Of a DNA stretch of 40,204 nucleotides, positions 31,785 through 39,064 are shown one piece after another (position 1 is the stretch's first letter; every line of letters begins with the position of its first letter). This DNA is from Deltaproteobacteria bacterium (GTDB lineage: Bacteria; Desulfobacterota; DSM-4660; Desulfatiglandales; Desulfatiglandaceae): assembly GCA_019309145.1 (NCBI GenBank), contig JAFDGR010000012.1, positions 1 through 40,204 of the forward strand, read 5' to 3'. Under the pieces are notes generated by a model. That model was not told where the DNA came from. It worked only from the letters and a program-made list of their open reading frames with translations, and made no database searches. A program made the translations under genes and the position numbers.

Positions 31785-33431
31785 ATGGAATATTCCATCA
31801 GCCCGGACGGCGAAAAATTCAAGATCCCGGAAGAGGACGACTACAAGGCCGAATATGAACGTCTTGAAAAACTGGTACAGGAGAAGAGGGCCGAAGGCCT
31901 TGAAATCGTGGTGGTCATGGGCCTTGGGTTTGTGGGGGCGGTCATGGCCGGAGTGGTCGCGGACTCGGTGGACAAGGAGACCGGAAAACCTGGCAAGTTT
32001 GTCATCGGCATGCAGCGGCCCAGCACCCGGAGTTTCTGGAAAATCCCGGTATTCAACCGTGGTACGTGTCCCATCAAGGCTGAAGACCCTGAGGTGGCCC
32101 CCCTGATCGAACGCTGCGTGACGGAAAAGAAGACGCTTATCGCCACCTTCACTTACGATGCCCTTACCTTCGCTGACGTGCTCGTTGTTGATGTCCAATG
32201 CGACTTTATCAAGGAGGAGCTGGGCAATCTCAGCAGCGGATATGCTGATATTAGCGCCCTTGAGGACAGTTTCAAAATCATTGGCGAAAAAATTCCGCCC
32301 GGCTGCCTGGTACTCATAGAAACCACTGTTCCCCCCGGAACCACCGAATACATTGCCTATCCCCATATCAAGAAGGCCTTCAGGAAACGCGGCATTGATT
32401 CCGATCCCCTGCTTGCTCACAGCTTTGAGCGGGTCATGCCGGGAAAAGAATATGTCAAATCCATCAGGGATTTCTGGCGCGTGTGCAGCGGCATAAACAA
32501 GGAAAGCCGCGAGAAAGTAGTCAATTTTCTGTCCGGGATTCTCAACGTGGAGGAATTTCCTCTTACCGTGCTCGACAAACCCATTGAAAGCGAGACCTGC
32601 AAGATTGTTGAAAACAGTTACCGGGCGACTATCCTTGCCTTCCTGGATGAGTGGAGCCGCTTTGCGGAAACAAATGGGGTTGACCTGATCAAGGTCATCC
32701 AGGCCATAAAGGTGCGTCCCACCCACAACAATATCATCTTCCCCGGACCCGGAATCGGCGGTTACTGCCTGCCCAAGGACGGCGGCCTGGGCCTTTGGGC
32801 CTACCGGCACCTGATGGGGTTCGAAGACAGCATCTTCCGGATCACGCCCCAAGCCATCAACATCAACGACACCCGGGCCTTGCGTGCGGCTCAGCTCGTC
32901 AGGGACGCCATGAGAAACATGGGCAAAATCGTGGCCGCATCCCAAGTTACCCTGCTCGGCGCCTCTTACCGGGAGGACGTGGGAGATACCCGTTACAGCG
33001 GCTCTGAAATCATTATTCGAAAGCTCACCGAAATGGGCGCTGAAGTGCACGCACATGACCCGTATGTCCAGCACTGGTGGGAGCTGGAAAAACAAGACAC
33101 GTATCCGGCAGCGGGAAAAAGCTGGGCACGGTTTTTCAGAAACCAGGACCACTTGCAGGATTTCCGCATGATGCCCGACCTCAAAGCTGCGTTACAGGGA
33201 TCTGACGCAGTGGTCTTTGCCGTGCGGCACAAACCCTACCTCAACCTTGATCCTGAAGAAGTGGTCCAGATGGCAGGAGCTCCTCTTGCGGTGGTGGACT
33301 GCTTCGGTATCCTGGACGATGAAAGAATAGAGCGCTACTTTGAGCTGGGATGCGAAGTAAAAGGCCTGGGGCGGGGCCACATAAACCGGATAAAAGACAG
33401 GGTCCGGAAGCGCAAGATGGGCATTGCCTGA
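31785..33431 (+). CDS. Nucleotide-sugar dehydrogenase (UDP-glucose/GDP-mannose dehydrogenase family)
   Basis: A 548-residue NAD-dependent dehydrogenase that would oxidise the C6 hydroxyl of a nucleotide sugar to a uronic acid for polysaccharide synthesis. Residues 1-40 are an acidic, charged extension absent from usual members; then come the Rossmann motif VMGLGFVGAVMA, the central domain with ETTVPPGTTEY and FERVMPG, and the active site GPGIGGYCLPKDGG with catalytic Cys 328. The C-terminal UDP-binding domain follows (LLGASYREDVGDTRYS). It is about 100 residues longer than typical (430-450). Ribosome site AAAGGAG is present but distant. Together with the GT4 genes further on it suggests envelope or capsule glycan work. 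Confidence 0.9.
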   Translation: MEYSISPDGEKFKIPEEDDYKAEYERLEKLVQEKRAEGLEIVVVMGLGFVGAVMAGVVADSVDKETGKPGKFVIGMQRPSTRSFWKIPVFNRGTCPIKAEDPEVAPLIERCVTEKKTLIATFTYDALTFADVLVVDVQCDFIKEELGNLSSGYADISALEDSFKIIGEKIPPGCLVLIETTVPPGTTEYIAYPHIKKAFRKRGIDSDPLLAHSFERVMPGKEYVKSIRDFWRVCSGINKESREKVVNFLSGILNVEEFPLTVLDKPIESETCKIVENSYRATILAFLDEWSRFAETNGVDLIKVIQAIKVRPTHNNIIFPGPGIGGYCLPKDGGLGLWAYRHLMGFEDSIFRITPQAININDTRALRAAQLVRDAMRNMGKIVAASQVTLLGASYREDVGDTRYSGSEIIIRKLTEMGAEVHAHDPYVQHWWELEKQDTYPAAGKSWARFFRNQDHLQDFRMMPDLKAALQGSDAVVFAVRHKPYLNLDPEEVVQMAGAPLAVVDCFGILDDERIERYFELGCEVKGLGRGHINRIKDRVRKRKMGIA

Positions 33432-33463
33432 CACAAAATACGGTCCAGGTTCCTCGAAGATAC

Positions 33464-33643
33464 CTAGGATTCCTCCTTCTCGCCTTCCCTGGGCACAAAT
33501 GCGCTGGGGCCGGCGACCAGGTGGATCCCGTTTTCGAGTTTTATCACATAGAGGTCGTAGGAAGAACCGGTCTTCTCCAGGATCTCTCCCCGAAGGCCCT
33601 TATAGCCTTTTGTCATTTTCACGGTTGTGCCTGTTCCCGGCAT
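33464..33643 (-). CDS. Small conserved-looking protein, 59 aa
   Basis: A 59-residue frame (MPGTGTTVKMTKGYKGLRGE... ending EKEES) is preceded by AAAGGAG at ideal distance and has natural-looking amino-acid use. Alternating hydrophobic residues (LYVIKLENGIHLVAGPSAFV) suggest a small beta-barrel such as a KOW or SH3-like fold. I do not recognise the family. It lies convergent to the nucleotide-sugar dehydrogenase and divergent from the zinc-ribbon protein. The rest of the 33432-33842 gap holds only a possible TTGACA box at 33766 for the downstream gene. Confidence 0.65.
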   Translation of the reverse strand: MPGTGTTVKMTKGYKGLRGEILEKTGSSYDLYVIKLENGIHLVAGPSAFVPREGEKEES

Positions 33644-33842
33644 ACAATCGCTCCTTTCACCTCATGCCGATGGAAAACAAACCTTCACCCCACCAAAACG
33701 CACTGCGGACAATGATGCACAAGGATGCAGGGTATGGCCTGTCACCGGAAAATCCAAAACAAATATTGACACTCGGGACCTAATATTGCCTAATAGGCAG
33801 GAAAGTCTCTACGGTTCATCAGCTCAGGGGGAATTTTTCCCG

Positions 33843-35069
33843 ATGATCTGCCCGAAATGCGGATTCAATCAGCCTGAAGATATCTATTGCGCTCGGTGCG
33901 GCGTCCATGTCAAGAAATATCGTCAAAAACAGAAAAAGAAAACGCTCATCATCCTGGTATCCGTACTGATCATCATTGGCGGCGCGGCGCTCTTTACCGG
34001 CAGAGTTTACCGGGAAAGAGGAGCGAGGGTGGCAATTGTGCAGGCCCCGCCTTCTACAGTTACTTCACTTGAAAAGCCCTTCCCTGTGATCAAACCGAAG
34101 CGAACCTCTTCGCCCCCGAAAAGACCGTCGCCAGCCAGGCACCCAGGGCAAAAAGGGAAGGCGCCTGTTGCCACACCTGAACCCCGAGTACCAGCAAGCC
34201 CTCAATCGCCTGTGGCAGAGACCCCTTCCAACAAAGAGGGAGAAGACCAAACAGCAAAAGAAAAGGAGAGCACCCTGTCTGCGCCACAGTGGTTTGACCG
34301 GGGAACAGCCCTGAACGATGATTCCACTGCAGAGATTGCCTGCTACCGGAAGGCCTTGGAACTGGACCCGGCTTTTGCGCCAGCCTACTATCGTCTTGGT
34401 GCCATTTATTTCCGCAATGCCGAATATGAACGGGCCGACCAGGCCTTCGCACGCTTCTTGAAATTCGCAACCGATGAGCAAAAAGGTATGTACGACATCT
34501 ATGTTTTCTATTCTCCGACGGAGGTCGAAAATCTTGGCACGGAAGAAGGTCCATCCGACTCCACGGTTGCCTCGAAAAAACAACCCCTCGATCAGGAGAA
34601 GACAACTTCTCAAAATCAAGGAGGAAACAGCGAAAGCAAAGCGGAGCATGCCAAGGAAATGCAGGCCGCCATTCCCTTCAGATCCTTGGGTGATCATATC
34701 ATTGTGCCGGTCCGGCTGAACAGGGATATCACGGCAAGGATGCTCCTTGACACCGGCGCCGGCATCACGGTTCTTTCCACCAATCTGGCAGAAAAACTCA
34801 ACCTGGCTCTGGAGGGGGCCGGAACCATCCTTCTCAAAACCCTCACAAAAAAGGTCCGTGTCCCTCTTGCAAGGGTCCCTCAATTGCAACTCGGCCCCCA
34901 TACCAGGGAAAACTTCCCGGTAGCTGTTTGCGCCATGCACCCGGTGAAAGATTCATTCGAGGGTATTTTGGGTATGGATTTTCTGCGGGGATTCACCATC
35001 ACCGTGGATGCAGAAGCGAAGAAAATCTCACTCAGGACAGCCGACTCCCGAAAGGAAGAAAGCCCTTGA
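33843..35069 (+). CDS. Membrane-anchored zinc-ribbon/TPR/retropepsin-like aspartic protease
   Basis: A 408-residue multidomain protein. Residues 1-22 form a zinc ribbon (CPKCGFNQPEDIYCARCG); a basic stretch and one membrane helix follow (LIILVSVLIIIGGAALF, about 37-54). Next comes a Pro/Lys-rich linker, a TPR-like pair of helices (about 150-210: YRKALELDPAFAPAYYRLGA), a polar linker, and a C-terminal clan-AA aspartic protease domain with the active-site MLLDTGAGITVLS and the closing GILGMDFLRGF strand-helix. The zinc ribbon should be cytoplasmic and the protease periplasmic. ATG 33843 is preferred over the longer frame because the zinc ribbon starts there; AGGGGG lies upstream. Substrate and partners are unknown. 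Confidence 0.88.
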   Translation: MICPKCGFNQPEDIYCARCGVHVKKYRQKQKKKTLIILVSVLIIIGGAALFTGRVYRERGARVAIVQAPPSTVTSLEKPFPVIKPKRTSSPPKRPSPARHPGQKGKAPVATPEPRVPASPQSPVAETPSNKEGEDQTAKEKESTLSAPQWFDRGTALNDDSTAEIACYRKALELDPAFAPAYYRLGAIYFRNAEYERADQAFARFLKFATDEQKGMYDIYVFYSPTEVENLGTEEGPSDSTVASKKQPLDQEKTTSQNQGGNSESKAEHAKEMQAAIPFRSLGDHIIVPVRLNRDITARMLLDTGAGITVLSTNLAEKLNLALEGAGTILLKTLTKKVRVPLARVPQLQLGPHTRENFPVAVCAMHPVKDSFEGILGMDFLRGFTITVDAEAKKISLRTADSRKEESP

Positions 35070-35076
35070 TCCCCGG

Positions 35077-35259
35077 TTAATCCCCTTCTACGATGTAGTC
35101 CTTGAGTTTTTCCTTGAGGCTGTCCGGCCACACTTCATCAAAAAGGAAGGCATTAATCTCTTCCTTGCTCAGCGTCCTCAGGACCTCTCCCGGCAATTCA
35201 CGCAAGGCTTCCATCCTCCCCTCCATTGGTTCCGGGCTTCCCTTCCGTTCGTCATTCAT
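35077..35259 (-). CDS. Small acidic protein, 60 aa
   Basis: A 60-residue, mostly helical and acidic protein (LRELPGEVLRTLSKEEINAF, then WPDSLKEKLKDYIVEGD). Its ATG has AAAGGAG at good distance and overlaps the end of the upstream GT4 gene by 8 bases, so translational coupling is likely. The sequence has a natural composition unlike shadow frames. I do not recognise it. It is the last gene of the two-glycosyltransferase unit. Confidence 0.65.
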   Translation of the reverse strand: MNDERKGSPEPMEGRMEALRELPGEVLRTLSKEEINAFLFDEVWPDSLKEKLKDYIVEGD

Positions 35260-36520
35260 CGTCTGTGCTCCTTTTGTCCTGGGATCCAGTTATTCTCCGC
35301 AAATACGGGAGAAGCTGGTCTCTACACACCCGTTCCATGACATAATTTCTCATCACATGGCGGTACATCTGGTGGGTATTGCTTCTTGAAAGATACTCGA
35401 CAATCCGACCCGCAATAAAGAGCGGGGGATCATCCTTGCCGAAAAAACACACCTCCTTTCCCACTTCCAGGAAAGGCGGAATCGAGGTGCAGGCTATGGG
35501 CAGCTTGATCATCCCAGCCTCCAGTAATGGCAAACCGAAACCTTCGTCCTTGCTGGTCATCAGGAGAAGATCCGCCATAAGATAAAGGTCCCGGATGAAG
35601 ATGCGGTCAGGAACAAGCCTGGTCCTGTCTTTGAAACGATACTCGGCGAGGATAGCGATATGTTCCTTGAGCCCCAGTTCCTGGATCCAGTACCGGAGCC
35701 TGCGATAATACGCAGTGGCCCGTCTTTCATGCGGATCGTAGGCACCCGTCATCACAAAAAGGACATCATATCCCAGGGATTTTATCCCCCGAACGATATG
35801 AATGGAAAGTTCCAGGTTCTTCCGGGGGGTAATCCTGGAAGGCTGTACCAGGACCAGGTCCCGATCAAAGAGGCGCAACTCCGATGCCAGCTTGATCGAT
35901 CTCGGATCAAGGTAATAAAAAGCAACCGGGTCTATCCCATTATTGATCACCGTCCAATCAGTCCGGTCATCCTGTTCCAGGAAAAGCTCTCTCCGGGATT
36001 CGGATATGGTCACGTAATGAATAAGAGGATGCGGCATCCTGAGCACGGTCCATGGATCGCTGTTTAAGAATTCCGGGGGATTCGGTTGAAGATAAGGGGA
36101 ATCATGGGCCCAACTCACCACTTTTACACCGGTTTCGGATTCCGCCAGGCGCCGGATTGCCAAAGTCAGCGGGAGGTTGAAGGGCATCTGGAGCACATTA
36201 TGCACAATGAGAACATCGAGGTCACCACACGCCCTCCTGAGCCGTTCCAGGATCCTCGAGGTCAGTTTTTCGATATCCAGGTGATTTCCTTTGCGAACCT
36301 CTTCGTGTGCCTTCAGGACAGACTGGTGTTTAGACCCGAAAAGAGGTTCGACGTTCACCTCGTATGGTTCATTCCCGGTTCCCCCTTTGCCCGCCAATAC
36401 CGTTACCTGTTGGTTCAACCGGTGAAGAATGGACGCATGCTGATTCACAATCTCTTCCACGCCTCCCACCACCGGAGGGCAGGTATAATGAAGAATCCCT
36501 ATTCTGAGTGAATCACCCAT
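35252..36520 (-). CDS. GT4 family glycosyltransferase
   Basis: A 422-residue GT-B glycosyltransferase of family 4. The N-terminal acceptor domain begins RIGILHYTCPPVVGGVEEIV (glycine-rich loop); the donor domain has QPSRITPRKNLELSIHIV and the family's Glu-x7-Glu motif (TSKDEGFGLPLLEAG). It transfers a sugar from an activated nucleotide donor. ATG 36520 follows GAGGG; the longer frame overlaps the preceding gene and is less likely. It follows the second GT4 by 19 bases, forming one unit. Confidence 0.92.
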   Translation of the reverse strand: MGDSLRIGILHYTCPPVVGGVEEIVNQHASILHRLNQQVTVLAGKGGTGNEPYEVNVEPLFGSKHQSVLKAHEEVRKGNHLDIEKLTSRILERLRRACGDLDVLIVHNVLQMPFNLPLTLAIRRLAESETGVKVVSWAHDSPYLQPNPPEFLNSDPWTVLRMPHPLIHYVTISESRRELFLEQDDRTDWTVINNGIDPVAFYYLDPRSIKLASELRLFDRDLVLVQPSRITPRKNLELSIHIVRGIKSLGYDVLFVMTGAYDPHERRATAYYRRLRYWIQELGLKEHIAILAEYRFKDRTRLVPDRIFIRDLYLMADLLLMTSKDEGFGLPLLEAGMIKLPIACTSIPPFLEVGKEVCFFGKDDPPLFIAGRIVEYLSRSNTHQMYRHVMRNYVMERVCRDQLLPYLRRITGSQDKRSTDDE

Positions 36521-36539
36521 TGTTTTCCCTCGATGATCT

Positions 36540-37781
36540 TCAGAACGACTCAATCAACGGCAGGAGCCTTGTCTCCAGTACCTCGTACGAAAAAAATTTC
36601 TTTCCCAGTTCATAATTCTTCCTGGTGGAAATAGCCAGGTGTTCCGGTTCCAGAAACCATTTGATGCGATCAACGATCTGGCGGGTCACGAAGGATTCAA
36701 AGGAAATAACATCAAACCCGCAGGGCTCAATGTCTTCAACAAAAATGGAATAGCGGTTTACCACAATCGGCTTCCTGAAATAGATCGCTTCAAGAAACGC
36801 ATTTCCAAATCCCTCATACCCGGAGGGATAGGTAATCAGGTCCGCTGCCTGGTAGACATCATCCATGGTATACACCCCGTCACCATGCTCTTGAAAACAC
36901 CTGATAGAGCCGATACGGTCTCCCACATAAAGCACCTCCACCCCCAGCCGCCTGGCATATTCAAGGACCCGCTCAGCATACTTGTCTCCTTCATCTCCTG
37001 ATCCATGAGAAACCACGAGCCTGGGTTTCCTTTGATCCATGAGACTCACCAGTTCCACGGCACGTTCGATCCATTTCCGGGGCACTACCCTTGTGGGTTG
37101 AAGCACCATACAATCATCCCGTTGAAAGCCAAGTTCTCTCCGCAGATGTTTCGCCTCCGCGTTTGAAGCAGGGGGAGGGGACGCAAAGTCGAATACGTTG
37201 GGAATGATGACGTTACTGATGCCGCGACGAAAACTGAGTTGGCGGGAAGCCTCAGAATTGATCACCACGTGCCTCATGGTCGGGAGATTAGGAGGAAAGG
37301 CATACTGTATGAAATCCTGGACCGCGTTGATCAGAAACCGTTTTCGCTCCCAGCTGAAATCGTGATGGTGGGCAATGGTCGGCATCCCGGTTTCCGCAAC
37401 CAATTCAGTGATCGCCATGGCGAGAGGGATATTCATGGGAATAGCCAGGGCGTTTTCCGGGATCAGGAGATCCACTTGAAATTGCCTGCAGAAACCATAC
37501 AGTTGCTCTTTGAGATGATCGGATAATTCGTGTATCCTCGCGGTGGTTTTCAGATCCCGTTTTCTCGATCCAAAGACCTCCCTGCCTATTCCCGCCACAT
37601 CGGGATGTTCGAAATGGGCCAGCGGTTCGACCAAAGATCGCTCCGCCGGGGTATCAAGTTCTCCCGCGAAAAAAAAGCACTTATACCCGTTCCTTTCCAG
37701 GACCTGGCACCATTTAAAGGTTTCCAGGGAAACCCCGTCCGTACCGGCAATTCGAGTAGATACAAAACCTATTCGCTTCAT
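36540..37781 (-). CDS. GT4 family glycosyltransferase (possible mannosylglucosylglycerate-type)
   Basis: A 413-residue GT-B glycosyltransferase of family 4. It opens KRIGFVSTRIAGTDGVSLET, with donor-site motifs QPTRVVPRKWIERAVELV and the Glu-x7-Glu signature YPSGYEGFGNAFLEA. The opening stretch reminds me of enzymes of the mannosylglucosylglycerate synthase group (MggS), which make compatible solutes, but this is a weak recollection and a role in envelope glycans is equally possible. It is the first gene of the unit with the second GT4 and the 60-residue protein. Confidence 0.9.
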   Translation of the reverse strand: MKRIGFVSTRIAGTDGVSLETFKWCQVLERNGYKCFFFAGELDTPAERSLVEPLAHFEHPDVAGIGREVFGSRKRDLKTTARIHELSDHLKEQLYGFCRQFQVDLLIPENALAIPMNIPLAMAITELVAETGMPTIAHHHDFSWERKRFLINAVQDFIQYAFPPNLPTMRHVVINSEASRQLSFRRGISNVIIPNVFDFASPPPASNAEAKHLRRELGFQRDDCMVLQPTRVVPRKWIERAVELVSLMDQRKPRLVVSHGSGDEGDKYAERVLEYARRLGVEVLYVGDRIGSIRCFQEHGDGVYTMDDVYQAADLITYPSGYEGFGNAFLEAIYFRKPIVVNRYSIFVEDIEPCGFDVISFESFVTRQIVDRIKWFLEPEHLAISTRKNYELGKKFFSYEVLETRLLPLIESF

Positions 37782-37900
37782 CGCTCCTTTGTGCCTCCAC
37801 GAACCTCGGATCTTTCATCTAGCCCCCTGATGCGGAGACGACATCATGGCCAATAATAGGCATTGAGAAATCAAAACGCAAGTATTCAGGCTCTTTTATC

Positions 37901-37928
37901 TTGACACCCCTCGGTTAAGGTTTAGTTT
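37901..37928 (+). promoter_or_regulatory. Promoter candidate upstream of the metal-binding protein gene
   Basis: A perfect TTGACA (37901-37906) is followed after 16 bases by TAGTTT (37923-37928). It lies 51 bases before the ATG of the metal ABC binding protein in the divergent intergenic region. A short palindrome GTTTTAGGAAAC overlaps the -10 and could be an operator. Confidence 0.45.
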
Positions 37929-37979
37929 TAGGAAACATGATAGACAGAACGCATCCTCATCCAGAGAGGAAGGACACGC

Positions 37980-38864
37980 ATGAAACGACTATTTCCGCTC
38001 CTTCTGCTGTTTTTCATAACAGGCCTTTCAGCGAATGTTTCCGCAGCTCCCTTTAATGTTTTTGCCAGCATCCTGCCCCAGAAATACTTTCTGAAAAAAG
38101 TAGGAGGGGAGCATGTCCATGTCCTGGTGATGGTTTCCCCGGGGGCAAATCCTGCTACCTATGAACCGAAACCAGGGCAGATGGTGGCGCTTTCAACGGC
38201 AAAAGCCTATTTTTCAATCGGGGTCCCTTTTGAAAAAACCTGGCTGCCGAGAATCATGGGACTCTATAAACAACTCCCGGTCATACGAACGGATGAGGGG
38301 ATTGCGAAAGACCCCCTCTGGCATGCCCGGCCAAAAGGCGAAAAAATATCGGACAGCACAAGGCTTGACGGCTTGGATCCACATATATGGACGTCTCCGC
38401 CCCTGGTCATGCTCCAGGCTCGAACAATCATGGAGGGGCTTTCCCGGATTGATCCCTCCCACAGGAGTGATTACGAAGCCAATTACCGGCAGTTTATCCA
38501 TGAATTGGTCAACCTGGACCTGCGAATACGAAAAACCCTGCTTCCCCGGTCCCGCGGAAGGAGCTTCCTGGTGTTTCACCCTTCCTGGGGGTATTTTGCC
38601 CGGGCCTATGGCTTGCGGCAGGTCGCCATTGAAAAGGAAGGGAAGGCTCCCGGGCCGAGGCACCTGGAGGAATTGATCGGTTTTGCCCGGAAAAACAAGG
38701 TGCGGGCCATATTCATCCAGCCCCAGTTCTCGCGGAAAAGCGCCCTGATCATTGCCCGGGCAATTGATGCACGCATTATCTCCGCGGATCCATTGGCAGA
38801 AGACTGGGCACGGAACTTGATCCGTGTTGCTGCAGCCCTCAGAGACACCCTCAAAGAACCGTAA
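37980..38864 (+). CDS. Zinc/manganese-type ABC solute-binding protein, atypical ligand set
   Basis: A 294-residue periplasmic binding protein of the ZnuA/TroA family (cluster A-I). A signal peptide (RLFPLLLLFFITGLSANVSA) is followed by ILPQKYFLKKVGG, a DPHIWTSP motif (His 135), FHPSWGYFARAYGL (His 200) and ISADPL (Asp 270). The first usual ligand histidine is replaced: the family's DPHxYEP reads NPATYEP here (Ala 59). The His/Asp-rich loop of ZnuA is also missing. AGAGAGGA precedes the ATG. No permease or ATPase partner follows; the next gene is convergent, so this is an orphan binding protein in this window. Confidence 0.9.
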   Translation: MKRLFPLLLLFFITGLSANVSAAPFNVFASILPQKYFLKKVGGEHVHVLVMVSPGANPATYEPKPGQMVALSTAKAYFSIGVPFEKTWLPRIMGLYKQLPVIRTDEGIAKDPLWHARPKGEKISDSTRLDGLDPHIWTSPPLVMLQARTIMEGLSRIDPSHRSDYEANYRQFIHELVNLDLRIRKTLLPRSRGRSFLVFHPSWGYFARAYGLRQVAIEKEGKAPGPRHLEELIGFARKNKVRAIFIQPQFSRKSALIIARAIDARIISADPLAEDWARNLIRVAAALRDTLKEP

Positions 38865-39064
38865 TCCTTCCCCATAGCCACCTGAGCAGCGAACCTCATG
38901 AATTCCGAGTCACCTCTTTGTTGGGACGCTTTTTGAAGGGGCACAGCAAAGAAAAGATATCGTACCTGCAAAAAGATCCCCGCGCCCCTTCTTCTGGAGC
39001 TCACCGTAACAAAATGAAACAAATGTAGGCTTGCTTAGAAGGAGCGCTGGTATCGCCCGTTCTT

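Noticed and set aside
31665-33152. 495-residue minus-strand frame opposite the nucleotide-sugar dehydrogenase
   Set aside because: The plus strand carries the NAD motif and catalytic cysteine; the opposite frame has no family resemblance.
37924-37940. TTAGGAAAC near the metal-binding protein promoter resembling the mvaA direct repeat
   Set aside because: Only a single 9-base match without the second half or a partner repeat; likely chance.
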